Origin: an uncultured Lachnospiraceae bacterium
GTDB lineage: Bacteria > Bacillota > Clostridia > Lachnospirales > Lachnospiraceae
Assembly (NCBI GenBank): GCA_946544235.1
Contig: CAMNMC010000116.1
Location: 1-64,000, forward strand
Reading direction: 5' to 3'
Length of the DNA stretch: 64,000 nucleotides
Under the pieces are notes generated by a model that was given only the letters and a program-made list of their open reading frames with translations, searched no databases and had not been told where the DNA came from. Below, in pieces: positions 18,555-28,087 of this stretch. The position numbers were made by a program, and so were the translations under genes. Each line of letters starts with the position of its first letter. Within the stretch, counting starts at the first letter, position 1.

Positions 18555-20375
18555 TTAGAACTCCTCAACAAGCTCAAGTGTATATTCAGTATTCTGCTTT
18601 CTGCAGATCTCAACGAACTTCTCAAGCGGAACACCGTTTGCCTGCTTGTTTCCTCTGATATTTACGGAAACAGTACCTTCCTCTGCTTCCTTATCACCGA
18701 GAACAAGGATGTATGGCTCCTTATATTTCTTGAAGCCCTTGATCTTGTTCTTCATATTTTCGTCTGAGTAATCAGCCTCTACACGGATACCTGCAGCGCG
18801 GAGAGCCTTCTCAACCTTCTTTGCGTACTCATTGTGTTCTTCCCTGATAGGTACGATACCAACCTGATAAGGTGAGAGCCAGAAAGGAAATGCGCCCTTG
18901 AAATTCTCGATAAGTATACCGATGAATCTCTCAAATGAGCCAAATATAGCTCTGTGGATCATAACAGGTCTCTTCTGTGTACCGTCCTGAGCAACGTATT
19001 TCAGATCAAAGTTAAGCGGAAGCTGGAAGTCGAGCTGGATGGTACCCATCTGCCACTCACGTCCGAGGCAGTCCTTCATCTTAAGGTCGATCTTCGGACC
19101 ATAGAAGGCTCCGTCTCCCTCGTTGATCTCATAATTTCCTTCGCCGTATTTCTTATCAAGAATTCTCTTAAGAGAAGCCTCAGCTGCGTCCCAGAGCTCA
19201 GGTGCACCCATGAAATCCTCAGGTCTTGTTGAAAGCTCTGCAGCATAGGTAAGACCGAAGGTCTCGTAGATGTTTTTTGCGATGTCCATGATGTCGCCGA
19301 TCTCGTCCTCGATCATATCCTCTGTAAGGAAGGTGTGATCATCATCCTGATGGAACATCTGAACACGGAAAAGTCCGTTAAGCTCGCCGCTCTTCTCACG
19401 TCTGTGAATAACCTGAGTCTCGCTGTAGCGAATAGGGAGCTCCTTGTAGCTGTGAAGCCCATTCTTGTATACGTTGATAGCGTTTGGACAGTTCATAGGC
19501 TTGATAGCGTACTGAATATCTGTATTTATCTCCTCTTCACCCTTATCATTGGTTGATGCGGATGTAACGAGGAACATATTTTCCTTGTAATGACCCCAGT
19601 GTCCTGATGTCTCCCAGAGTCTTCTATGATTGATAACAGGCGCAAGGATCTCCTGATAACCGTGCTCCTCGTGGATTCCTCTCCAGAAGGAAAGCATAGC
19701 ATTGTAGAGCTTGAAGCCCCTTGGAAGCCAGTAAGGCATACCAGGTGCAGACTCATCAAACATGAAGAGCTCCTGCTCAGGTCCGATCTTCTTGTGATCA
19801 CGCTCCATAGCCTCCTTGATGAAAGCCAGATGCTCCTTCAGAGCATTCTTGTCAGGGAAGGTATAAACGTAAATTCTCTGAAGCTGATCCTTATTCTCAT
19901 CGCCTCTCCAGTAAGCGCCTGAAACAGACTTGATCTGGAAGGCAACGTTCATAAGCTCTTCTGAGTTAAATACGTGAGGTCCGCGGCAGAGATCCACATA
20001 ATCCTCACCTGTGTAATAAATTGTAAGAAGCTCATCTTCCGGAAGATCCTCGATGATCTCGTATTTGAACTTCTGATCCTTGAACATCTCAAGGGCTGCA
20101 TTACGGCTGATCTCCTCGCGCTTCCAATCCTCACGACGCTTGATGATCTCACGCATCTTATCCTCGATGAGCTTGTAATCATCCTTGGTAACTGTTCTTG
20201 GAAGGACGAAATCATAGTACATACCATCATCGATCTGAGGACCGATGGCATACTGTACATTTTCCTTTCCAAATATCTCGATAACTGCTTTTGCAAGAAT
20301 GTGTGCCATTGAATGGCGGTAATTTGCAAGGAAATACTCGCGGTATTCCTCTTTTGTCATATCTTCTCTTGACAT
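18555..20375 (-). CDS. thrS: Threonyl-tRNA synthetase lacking the N-terminal TGS domain
   Basis: Charges tRNA-Thr in the cytoplasm. The start ATG at 20375 has AGGAGG nine bases upstream; the ORF-track start lies inside the T-box leader and is wrong. The protein of 606 aa begins almost directly with the editing/SAD region (HSMAH, then CRGPHVFN), so the roughly 60-residue TGS domain of E. coli-type ThrRS is absent. The class II catalytic core follows (MNCPNAINVYKNG, FRVQMFHQDDDH, IHRAIFGSFERF) and the anticodon-binding domain closes the protein. Expression is controlled by the T-box upstream. Confidence 0.95.
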   Translation of the reverse strand: MSREDMTKEEYREYFLANYRHSMAHILAKAVIEIFGKENVQYAIGPQIDDGMYYDFVLPRTVTKDDYKLIEDKMREIIKRREDWKREEISRNAALEMFKDQKFKYEIIEDLPEDELLTIYYTGEDYVDLCRGPHVFNSEELMNVAFQIKSVSGAYWRGDENKDQLQRIYVYTFPDKNALKEHLAFIKEAMERDHKKIGPEQELFMFDESAPGMPYWLPRGFKLYNAMLSFWRGIHEEHGYQEILAPVINHRRLWETSGHWGHYKENMFLVTSASTNDKGEEEINTDIQYAIKPMNCPNAINVYKNGLHSYKELPIRYSETQVIHRREKSGELNGLFRVQMFHQDDDHTFLTEDMIEDEIGDIMDIAKNIYETFGLTYAAELSTRPEDFMGAPELWDAAEASLKRILDKKYGEGNYEINEGDGAFYGPKIDLKMKDCLGREWQMGTIQLDFQLPLNFDLKYVAQDGTQKRPVMIHRAIFGSFERFIGILIENFKGAFPFWLSPYQVGIVPIREEHNEYAKKVEKALRAAGIRVEADYSDENMKNKIKGFKKYKEPYILVLGDKEAEEGTVSVNIRGNKQANGVPLEKFVEICRKQNTEYTLELVEEF

Positions 20376-20390
20376 TTTTCTCTTCCTCCT

Positions 20391-20435
20391 TAAAAAATGA
20401 AAGTCCCTCGCATCACATATAGTGACACAAGGGAC
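20391..20435 (-). terminator. Attenuator stem of the thrS T-box
   Basis: Stem GTCCCTTGTGTCAC with GTGATGCGAGGGAC (20435-20403) followed on the minus strand by TTTCATTTTTT. It competes with the T-box antiterminator and is the off state. Confidence 0.88.
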
Positions 20436-20737
20436 GCAAGTTACTCTGTTGCGCGGTTCCACCCGGCTTATCCGCTTATTCCGGCAACCGGCCAAAAGAC
20501 TCCGGTTAATCCGGATCGTCTCATGACAACCATCTCCTGAAGCGGATCTCTCATTCTGATTATAACGGAATCACCGTACCTGTTTGCAGGTCTCTCCGAG
20601 GTAGTTTTCGTGAAGGCTACTATGCCGGACGCTTCCAGCACTGACTCCGAACCATAAGATCATCTCACGATTTCGTCAGGCGTCTTTCTCTGTGACATTT
20701 CACACAACCTACTCTTCTCATCATAGAGTTAATTATA
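20391..20737 (-). promoter_or_regulatory. T-box riboswitch leader of thrS with its promoter
   Basis: The minus strand between the promoter -10 (TATAAT, 20737-20732) and thrS carries a T-box leader. The conserved antiterminator bulge GGGTGGAACCGCG (20464-20452) is complete, and a stem I with the usual GAGTAGG-type start lies upstream. Uncharged tRNA-Thr would stabilise the antiterminator and permit thrS transcription. Threonine ACC/ACU triplets occur on the 3' side of stem I, but I could not align which is the specifier. A weak -35 (TTTATC) precedes the -10. Confidence 0.9.
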
Positions 20738-20916
20738 TGAAGATTAGTTTATGCCATCGATAAACTTTTTCTGCTGTGCAGTCTTTCGACTCGCTGAGCT
20801 TACTGTTCATCGATGATGAGGCATTGCCTCATATAAAATAAAGCTATCACAGATTATAAATCACGCATTTTCAATTGTAAAGCGGAAAAAGCATTATTTA
20901 GGATATTTTCCGGTTA

Positions 20917-21600
20917 TCACTGGTTGATATAATTATCTATCACCTTTCTGACCTTATTTTTACCATCACATATTATCAGGACAACATACTCACCATTCTT
21001 GTAGCAGCTGTTCTTCTCAACTCTTTCAACCTGATCGGCCTGGTAAGAAGTGAACAGCTTGATCCTGTCGTCTATATGCTCCTCCAGTGACTTCTTCATG
21101 GTTTCTGCGTCTGCACTGTCCTTCATCTTTATAACAGCTATCTCATCAGCAAGTCCCGCCTCTGAATATGCCAGAAAGAAGCTGTCAACAAGGTCATAAT
21201 CCACATTGGAAATATATGCGAACTGCCTTGAAGCATCAGCAACATCCGAATCAATGGTAAGCATTGCAGGAAGGCTGCTGTCTGCAGCTATACACTCCTC
21301 TGCAAGCGCCTTCATATCTGCTTTATCTTTATTTACGCCGGCATCACCATTGTCATTATTACTGTCTGCACTGTTACTATCGCCTTCTTTATCATCAGAG
21401 TTCTTATCGCTTCCTCCGTCACGATCTTCGCTGTTTTCGTCGATGTCTTTACCACTATATGTCTCATCCGTCCCACTGTTTGTGACGGTATTATCTTCTT
21501 CAGCCACAACCTCTCCGCTGTTTTTCTTACCGCAGGAGGTAAGTGCTCCTGCCGCAACACATACCACCAGAATTACAATTATCGTTTTAATTATTCTCAT
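20917..21600 (-). CDS. Lipoprotein with DUF4358 domain
   Basis: Exported lipoprotein of 227 aa. The signal peptide ends in a lipobox, LTSC (Cys23), followed by a long Asp/Ser/Asn/Gly-rich linker (about 28-92). The C-terminal domain (about 95-227, from EECIAADSSLPAMLT to VRKVIDNYINQ) has the pattern of DUF4358, a family of unknown function common in Lachnospiraceae. It lies 20 bp after the transglutaminase-like gene, so the two probably form an operon and act together at the outer face of the membrane. Confidence 0.82.
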   Translation of the reverse strand: MRIIKTIIVILVVCVAAGALTSCGKKNSGEVVAEEDNTVTNSGTDETYSGKDIDENSEDRDGGSDKNSDDKEGDSNSADSNNDNGDAGVNKDKADMKALAEECIAADSSLPAMLTIDSDVADASRQFAYISNVDYDLVDSFFLAYSEAGLADEIAVIKMKDSADAETMKKSLEEHIDDRIKLFTSYQADQVERVEKNSCYKNGEYVVLIICDGKNKVRKVIDNYINQ

Positions 21601-21620
21601 CTATAATCCAGGCCTCCATT

Positions 21621-22979
21621 TTAATAAATCTCCAAGCTCACATCCATATCGCCGAACATATCCGAGAAAGCAGCATTCAGAGCATTTCTCATTTCATCCA
21701 TATCTTCATCCGTAATACCCATAGAATCCTGATCCTGATACTGATCCTGCGTTTCATCGTTGTTATAATCCTGCATATTATCAATTGTTATGATCAGGAT
21801 CACATCACCCTCAACCATTAGCATTCTTGTATCAACCATATAGCTTGAGTATTCATAACTGTTATACATGTTATTTGTCAAAGAGGTCATCATCATTCCG
21901 ACTTTGACACAGAATCCGTCGGGATCATCACCCTTGTAACGGAATGCCCTGACGATATGCTGTTCCTCTTTATTATCAAGAATCGCTCTGATAGCAGCAG
22001 GGATTTCCGTAGCATCCTTAATCTCTGAAGCATCTCCCACAATCAGGTTGGCATCCAGACAATCAGCAGCAGGAAAAGCATCTCTATCCCACTGTACACT
22101 GGCCATCATTTCATCCGATAAGTTGAAATTTGCATAATTACCAACACCAACATCACTGTAAATATCTGTATGATACCAATGACCATCTATCTGTGTAAGT
22201 GCCCATGAATGGAAGCAGTCACTGTTATGAACTACTTTACATGGAATGCCCATCATCTGCATAAAGAGTCTGAAGGTTGTTGCATAACCAACGCATACAG
22301 CCTTTCTGTATTTCAGAACACCGTGTGGATTATCACAGTTTGGACTGGTTCCCGGAATAACAGAAGTAATTCCTTCACCGGTAGAAAGATTTGAAGTCAT
22401 CCAGTCGTAAACTGCCTTCTCCTTCTCAAGGTCTGTCATGCCATCCTTGATTATCTCATCAAGAATCGCCTTCGCCATATCGAGAGTTTCTTTTTCTTCA
22501 TCATTAAGCGCTGATGTATCTCCCGAGATATACGCATTTGAGATATTTTCAGTTGATTTTATAACATACTGTCCTGCAATCTGAACATCGTTCTCTTTAG
22601 CATCATTTTTCTTTTCATTCATTTCGGCAACAAGCTGCTGAAGTTCGCTGATCCTCTTCTCCTCCTCCGATGCCGCTGCTTTATTGTCTGATTGCACCTG
22701 TTCAAGCTGTTCGATCTGCTTTGACATTTCCGTAACTTTTTTGTCACTCTGCTTCTGCTTATTCATGCAGGCAGCACAGACCGATACAGAGCTGACTGTC
22801 ACTGCTGTCATGACAACAAGGAGAAAATATATTGCTGCCGGAATACGACGCCTCTTCTCTTTCTTTCCATTGTCATAGCCATATTCGCCTTTGGTTTCCT
22901 TCGAACTGTCATCATACTTTCGACTTTTCACGTTCTCATACCCCTGTTCTCCCATTATTTCCGATCTCTCCTCGTTCAT
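21621..22979 (-). CDS. Membrane-anchored transglutaminase-like protein
   Basis: Type II membrane protein of 452 aa. A basic cytoplasmic N-terminus leads into one helix (about 47-70), then a coiled-coil (about 75-125) and an external transglutaminase-like core at about 195-290. The presumed triad is Cys in KAVCVGYATTFRLFM, His in CFHSWALTQIDGHWYH and Asp in TDIYSDVG. Such domains act as cysteine proteases or cross-linking enzymes. The C-terminal 120 residues resemble the fold pattern of the neighbouring DUF4358 protein, but weakly. AGGAGG precedes the ATG. Confidence 0.8.
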   Translation of the reverse strand: MNEERSEIMGEQGYENVKSRKYDDSSKETKGEYGYDNGKKEKRRRIPAAIYFLLVVMTAVTVSSVSVCAACMNKQKQSDKKVTEMSKQIEQLEQVQSDNKAAASEEEKRISELQQLVAEMNEKKNDAKENDVQIAGQYVIKSTENISNAYISGDTSALNDEEKETLDMAKAILDEIIKDGMTDLEKEKAVYDWMTSNLSTGEGITSVIPGTSPNCDNPHGVLKYRKAVCVGYATTFRLFMQMMGIPCKVVHNSDCFHSWALTQIDGHWYHTDIYSDVGVGNYANFNLSDEMMASVQWDRDAFPAADCLDANLIVGDASEIKDATEIPAAIRAILDNKEEQHIVRAFRYKGDDPDGFCVKVGMMMTSLTNNMYNSYEYSSYMVDTRMLMVEGDVILIITIDNMQDYNNDETQDQYQDQDSMGITDEDMDEMRNALNAAFSDMFGDMDVSLEIY

Positions 22980-23150
22980 ATAAATCCTCCTGGTTTCTTC
23001 TTGCTGCGGCAGAAATCAGAGCACCGCAACTTTTTTGCTTTTGAGAAAATTATAAGCGAGTGCCGGATAAATACAATAAAGCCCGGGTTAAGGTATTTAT
23101 AAATTTCTTAATATAATTATGAACATAAAAAAAAGAATTATTAAGATAAA

Positions 23151-23196
23151 TAAAAACAGGGCATACCGTAGACCCTGAATCTGCGGTTGCCCTGTT
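23151..23196 (-). terminator. Intrinsic terminator of the YegP-like gene
   Basis: Stem AACAGGGCA/TGCCCTGTT (23155-23163 with 23188-23196), extended inward by ACCGTAGA/TCTGCGGT, with TTTTTA on the minus strand after it. Confidence 0.8.
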
Positions 23197-23223
23197 ATAT
23201 TTCGCATCAAATATTATCCTTAA

Positions 23224-23595
23224 TTATTTCTCCATCTCGATCTTTGCATCAGGAGCATTCTTCTGAACACTTGCGATACCGTTCTTACAGCTCTTCATGG
23301 CCTTATAGCCTTCGCTGGTAGCGATGATCTGGCCATTTGTAGCCTTAAGGCGGAATCTGAACTCGCCGGCCTTATCAGTATAGATCTCAAACTTAGGATT
23401 CTTCTCAGCCTTGAAGCCTTCAACTGTCTGATCCTCAACAGCAGCTGCAGGAGCATTCTTCTGAACGCTTGCAATACCCTTCTTGCAGGTAACCAGTGAC
23501 TTGTAAACCTGTGAAGATGCGATAACTTCGCCATTTCCTGCCTTAAGATCGAACTTAAAGCCTGTCTTTGCTTCCTTGATAACAAATTTGCCCAT
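23224..23595 (-). CDS. YegP-family (DUF1508) tandem-domain protein
   Basis: Small protein of 123 aa made of two DUF1508 units, each ending in a close copy of SCKNGIASVQKNAPDA. Both have the pattern of a strand, RLKATNGQIIATSEGY, and a lysine-rich helix. The function of the family is not established. The ATG at 23595 has GAGGT upstream; the longer ORF is excluded because the added residues do not fit the repeat. It is monocistronic with a clear terminator. Confidence 0.9.
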   Translation of the reverse strand: MGKFVIKEAKTGFKFDLKAGNGEVIASSQVYKSLVTCKKGIASVQKNAPAAAVEDQTVEGFKAEKNPKFEIYTDKAGEFRFRLKATNGQIIATSEGYKAMKSCKNGIASVQKNAPDAKIEMEK

Positions 23596-23782
23596 AGAAA
23601 ATACCTCACTTTCTATAAAAAATAACCCCTGACACGGTGTTCGCAGATTACAGTAACACCCTGCCCGTGCGCGGATAATCGCCCTTCCGCCGCACATACA
23701 ACCTTATGAACTGATTATACTTTATACAACCTATTATAACAAGTGGTAAAATATCACAGATTTATAAATGTTTTCATCTCCG

Positions 23783-23815
23783 AGATAGAAATGGCGGAGC
23801 TGCACGCTCCGCCAT
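23783..23815 (-). terminator. Intrinsic terminator of the LRR surface-protein gene
   Basis: Perfect 9-bp stem ATGGCGGAG/CTCCGCCAT (23791-23799 with 23807-23815) followed on the minus strand by TTTCTATCT. It lies 20 bp past the stop codon. Confidence 0.8.
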
Positions 23816-23835
23816 AGCATCTGTAATGTATTGTT

Positions 23836-25449
23836 CTACTGAACCTTACCATCCTTAACATTATAACTCTTTCCGTTATAAGTAACCTTACCGGAGAAAC
23901 CTAACTGAACTTTACCACCCTTGCAGCACCATGATCCGTTTTCATTCTTAGCAATTCCGGTGAAGTTGAAATCTACCTTACCATTCTTTATAGCCCACCA
24001 GCCATTCTCATTCTTGGCAACGGTATCTATAAACTGAACCTGACCATTTTTACAATACCAGTATCCGTTTTCGTTCTTGGCAATTCCGGTGAAGCTGAAG
24101 TCTACCTTGCCATTCTTTATAGCCCACCAGCCGTTTTCATTCTTGGCAACGGTATCTATAAACTGAACCTGACCATTCTTACAATACCAGTATCCATTTG
24201 CATTCTTGGCAATACCGGTGAAGTTAAAATTAACCTTACCATTCTGAATAGCCCACCAGCCGCTTGAATTCTTGGCAACGGTGTTAACCGACTTATCAAC
24301 TCTTCCTTTTTTAACATACCACCATGCGGTTTCTTTGTTTATAGTGCCCTTAACGATATCTGTCGTGTTACTGAATGCACCATTAACAATATATGCCCAG
24401 GTGCCGTCACCCTGCTTCTGGAACTGATCCTTTGATGTAATTATAACGAGACTCTGATCGGTGTAAAGCACGTCGACATCAAAATCATACGTCCTGTCGA
24501 CATCATTAACCGAATTCCAGATATACTTATCACCATTCCATGATTTCAACACTTTTCTATTCTTGAACAGACTTTTCATCTTACTGCAGTTGGTTAAGTC
24601 AACCGACTTCAGTTTAGGTGAATCAAAAAGATGTAAAATCCTGAGCTTACTGCTTGTAAGCTTTATTGATGAAAGATTATCACAATCGTTCATATAAACC
24701 CGCTCCAGCTTTTTATTCTTGGAAAGATCCAGACTCTTTATAGGTGTATTTCCCGCATCAAACACTTCAAGCTCTGAAAGGGTACTTACATCAAGGCTTG
24801 ATATCTTGCTTCCGTGAACATTCACTTCCCGAAGTGATGTATGCTTTTTAAGATCAAGCTTTTTTATATTACAGTCAATAAGCGAAATAGTTTTCAATTT
24901 GGTATTCTTACTGATATCGATAGTACTAAGGTCAGACTGGGCAATAGATAACGATGTCAGTTCCTTATTGGTAGACAGATCGATACTTGTCAGCTTTGAG
25001 CCATAAATCGTAAGAGCATCAAGCCTGGTGCACCCCTTCACATTGATACTCTTCAGATTCGGTGCCCTGTCAAAACCTATCACGTAAATATTCTTATTCT
25101 TGCTGAAATCTGCAGTGGTAAGCTCGTCCCCGAAATAATAAAACTGTTCCAGATTTGTGAGATATTCTATACCCTTTATGCTTTTTGCATTATCAAATGT
25201 TTCATCATATATGCAGAGATCGATGCATTTTGCATCTGCGATCTCCTTAGAACTGAGCGTTCCGTTTCCATCCATATCAAAATTAGCTTTGACATATGTA
25301 CGGAATACCTTATCCGGGAAGTTTGTGCTGTTGATCTTTACTCCTCCGGCAGCCTCCGAACTGCTTCCTCCTCCCAGTACCGAAGCAAATGCAAATGCCG
25401 CTGTCATGGCCGCACATCCGATTATTTTTCTGATACCATGTTTCTTCAT
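23836..25449 (-). CDS. Secreted leucine-rich-repeat protein with C-terminal cell-wall-binding repeats
   Basis: Exported surface protein of 537 aa. A signal peptide (about 1-33) is followed by a short EF-hand/dockerin-like loop, DMDGNGTLSSKEI, then irregular leucine-rich repeats (about 75-300) with LTSIDLSTNKEL-type units. The C-terminus holds repeats such as KNENGWWAIKNGKVDF, similar to YG/glucan- or choline-binding repeats that attach proteins to wall glycans. AGGAGG precedes the ATG. It stands next to the cellulase, so a role in adhesion to plant polysaccharide or to the cell wall is possible. No sortase motif is seen. Confidence 0.85.
   Translation of the reverse strand: MKKHGIRKIIGCAAMTAAFAFASVLGGGSSSEAAGGVKINSTNFPDKVFRTYVKANFDMDGNGTLSSKEIADAKCIDLCIYDETFDNAKSIKGIEYLTNLEQFYYFGDELTTADFSKNKNIYVIGFDRAPNLKSINVKGCTRLDALTIYGSKLTSIDLSTNKELTSLSIAQSDLSTIDISKNTKLKTISLIDCNIKKLDLKKHTSLREVNVHGSKISSLDVSTLSELEVFDAGNTPIKSLDLSKNKKLERVYMNDCDNLSSIKLTSSKLRILHLFDSPKLKSVDLTNCSKMKSLFKNRKVLKSWNGDKYIWNSVNDVDRTYDFDVDVLYTDQSLVIITSKDQFQKQGDGTWAYIVNGAFSNTTDIVKGTINKETAWWYVKKGRVDKSVNTVAKNSSGWWAIQNGKVNFNFTGIAKNANGYWYCKNGQVQFIDTVAKNENGWWAIKNGKVDFSFTGIAKNENGYWYCKNGQVQFIDTVAKNENGWWAIKNGKVDFNFTGIAKNENGSWCCKGGKVQLGFSGKVTYNGKSYNVKDGKVQ
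23935..24250. repeat. Tandem 129-bp repeats coding the wall-binding modules
   Basis: The segment from TCTATAAACTGAACCTGACC at 24026 is repeated nearly identically 129 bp later (24155), and partial copies extend on both sides. Each 43-residue unit holds one GYWYCKNGQVQF and one GWWAIKNGKVDF module. Nucleotide identity is high, which points to recent duplication or gene conversion. Confidence 0.85.
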
Positions 25450-25695
25450 ACTTTTTCCTCCTTCTTAATATCCTGAAACAATTCTCCGCTCCCCTGTTAT
25501 GCAGGATTGTCTCACATTGTTCACTCTTTCATACACTTTTAAATATAGGTTTTAATGCATCTTTTTGCAATTATAATGTATACAGTTTCTCATCTGATAC
25601 GGTCATATTTTACTGTCAGGGAACATTTGTCACGTGTCATAATACACTGTCCATGTTCAGCATTATTCTGTTCATTCCCGCATATTATCCGCCTC

Positions 25696-27942
25696 TTACG
25701 GCTCCTGTCCGAATATCAGCTCACCGTCTTCAAAAAGCGCGACATTCTCGGAAACAGATGTATTTCCAAGTGACAGGCCATCGTATGACGGATCGTTATC
25801 AGCGTCCCAGACACCTTCAGGATTGCGCATCCTTACCTGAATCTCCTGACGAACATGCTCCTGTCCTCCCGGATAGAGATTACCGTCAGCAAAGCTTACC
25901 GACAGATAATAAATATGCTTTGCCTCATCATAAGGTTTCAGTCCCGCAACCTCTCCTGACTGCATATAATTCGTTGTGATCTCAATACTGTCTGAGCTTC
26001 CGCCTGCTTCATAAACCTCCGAAAGATCCACATAATACCTGAGTTCAAGATTCTCAGCCTTCCTTGCAGGCCATGCGGATTTATTGTAAATATAGGCCTT
26101 GATCTCCGTGAAATCCTGACCATCGACATTGATACCGGTTTCGACATACATTTCATATTCATCAATTACTTCAACCGCACCAAAATCCTTCAGAGTCTGA
26201 CCGTGATATTTTGAATATAGCTTTGCAAGAAGTCCCGTAAAGCCTGCATTGTAGTCACAGGCAACCTCGTTGGTGTTATAGTTTGAGGTTTCATCTGTAT
26301 AATCATCATTTGATCCCGGACCACCGACAAGAGCACCGTAAAGCGTATGCTTAGCCTTAACCGGATCATTCAGATTGTTGGTTGATGAACCATTGGCCGT
26401 CCTGTGATGAGGACTTTCAGGGTAATTTTCACCATAACCGATCATATATGAAAAGCCTGTGCTTCCCAGCGCATAATCAGCCTGAGAAACCGCAAATTTC
26501 CAATAAGTATCCTTCTTCTTATCAGAGCAAAGTCCGGCCTCACTGTAAACCGCAGCTATAAAGCCCGTTGTCGTTGCGTATCTGAGAGAGCCCCATGAAT
26601 CGAGCCATGCAAGTCCCTTCGGCGTATAGGTGATCCTCTCTCCGTCGCTCGTTCCCGTCGTCCAGTAATCCAGATGCTTCTCAACGGCATCCGTATAGGT
26701 CTTGCCGCCGGTCAGCTTGGCAAGAAGAACCGCTGCACCGATATGAACATCATCCCAGCACATAGCCCAGTTATAATCCTGGCCTGCTTGTGTATAAGCC
26801 TTCTCCGCCTTGTCGAGATATCCCTTGTCACCTGTAGCGATATGCAGCCATGCACCTGCCCAGGCGAGCTCATCAAAATATCCACTCCATGAATTATAAA
26901 ATCCATTTGCAGCTGTGTAGCCATCATCGCTTCTTGTACTGTCCGCAAAATCATACAGACTTACTGCATGCTTAAGACACAGAGCACTGTAATCCGGATC
27001 AGCCTCCTTAAATATAACCGCTGCCGCTGCAAGAGCCGCTGCCGCTTCGCCAGTTACCGCTGAGCCCGGACTGTCCTTTGTAACCTTATACGAAGGTCTG
27101 TCCATCGGTAGAACCTCAGCCGGTCCCCACCATCCGTGATCCTGACCTCCGTCACCAACCTGATAGTAAAATACATTATCCTCAGGATGACACTTTATCA
27201 GATAATCAGTTGCCCATTTAATGTCTGCAAGAGCATATTCCAGCTGGCCGCTCTCAATATATGCATCGGCATCCTCATAAACAGACCATGCAAGCATTGC
27301 TGCGCTGTAAGCCATCGGCAGATTGAATTTCACATGATCTCCGGCATCAAACCATCCACCGGTCAGATCAAGCCCTGCGTCACTTCCGTCCGTAAGAGCA
27401 CTGTCGCCTCTCCAGTTGCATCTGACCTTCTCCGGAAGGTCGCCCGAACGCTGTAATTCATAGAAAAGAAGGCTCTTCTGAAGCGCCTCACCATAATTGA
27501 AATTACCGGTACCCTTAACACCTTCATAACCGTTGCCTTTTTCTGTCAGATTACCGGTATCAAGCTTTGACGATGCATGTATAACAACTTCGCTGCCGCC
27601 TGCCGACTCAGTTGTATTTCCGTTACCGCTTTCTGTACTGCCGGCCTCTACGCCCGTGCTGCTCTCAGTTCCGTTACCATTATTCGTTTCCGTAGTATTG
27701 TTACCTGCTGTTTCGGAGACGTCAGAATCCCCGTTTCCGTTCTCGGAACCAGCCTCCGTAACCGCTGTGTTTCCACCCGATCCATCCGTCGTGGTCACTT
27801 CAATCCTTTCGTTCTTTTCCTTTGTCTCCTCATCGCTGCTCCCTCTTCCCAGAGAAAAGCCGATAACAAATACAGCTACCGCCAGAACCCCCACTATTAT
27901 ACTTGCAATTATTATCTGCTTCTTATTCATCCTTCTTCTCAC
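25696..27942 (-). CDS. Membrane-anchored GH9 endoglucanase with CBM3
   Basis: Cellulase of 748 aa. Residues 8-31 are one helix that either anchors or exports the protein, then comes a Ser/Thr/Glu/Gly/Asn-rich linker (about 35-118). The GH9 catalytic domain (about 145-595) has the nucleophile region WFDAGDHVKFNLP (197-209), the histidine segment HHRTANGS, and the proton-donor region TNEVACDYNAGF. A family 3 carbohydrate-binding module (about 605-748) closes the protein. There is no dockerin. The start (GTG 27942 or ATG 27930) is uncertain because the ribosome site fits neither well. A processive or endo action on cellulose is expected by family. Confidence 0.92.
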   Translation of the reverse strand: MRRRMNKKQIIIASIIVGVLAVAVFVIGFSLGRGSSDEETKEKNERIEVTTTDGSGGNTAVTEAGSENGNGDSDVSETAGNNTTETNNGNGTESSTGVEAGSTESGNGNTTESAGGSEVVIHASSKLDTGNLTEKGNGYEGVKGTGNFNYGEALQKSLLFYELQRSGDLPEKVRCNWRGDSALTDGSDAGLDLTGGWFDAGDHVKFNLPMAYSAAMLAWSVYEDADAYIESGQLEYALADIKWATDYLIKCHPEDNVFYYQVGDGGQDHGWWGPAEVLPMDRPSYKVTKDSPGSAVTGEAAAALAAAAVIFKEADPDYSALCLKHAVSLYDFADSTRSDDGYTAANGFYNSWSGYFDELAWAGAWLHIATGDKGYLDKAEKAYTQAGQDYNWAMCWDDVHIGAAVLLAKLTGGKTYTDAVEKHLDYWTTGTSDGERITYTPKGLAWLDSWGSLRYATTTGFIAAVYSEAGLCSDKKKDTYWKFAVSQADYALGSTGFSYMIGYGENYPESPHHRTANGSSTNNLNDPVKAKHTLYGALVGGPGSNDDYTDETSNYNTNEVACDYNAGFTGLLAKLYSKYHGQTLKDFGAVEVIDEYEMYVETGINVDGQDFTEIKAYIYNKSAWPARKAENLELRYYVDLSEVYEAGGSSDSIEITTNYMQSGEVAGLKPYDEAKHIYYLSVSFADGNLYPGGQEHVRQEIQVRMRNPEGVWDADNDPSYDGLSLGNTSVSENVALFEDGELIFGQEP

Positions 27943-28087
27943 ATTCCTTTATGATCATCTATATATTTTACATATGTATTCAAATATGCATTTCATATTC
28001 ACTCATAATATGCAAACCTGTAAACACTTATCAAATTCCTGCTGCATTGCTTAAACAATTCGCATTTTACTGCATTGTTTTATTAAT

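Noticed and set aside
20376-20495. Longer N-terminus of thrS
   Set aside because: The extra 40 codons lie inside the T-box antiterminator and terminator.
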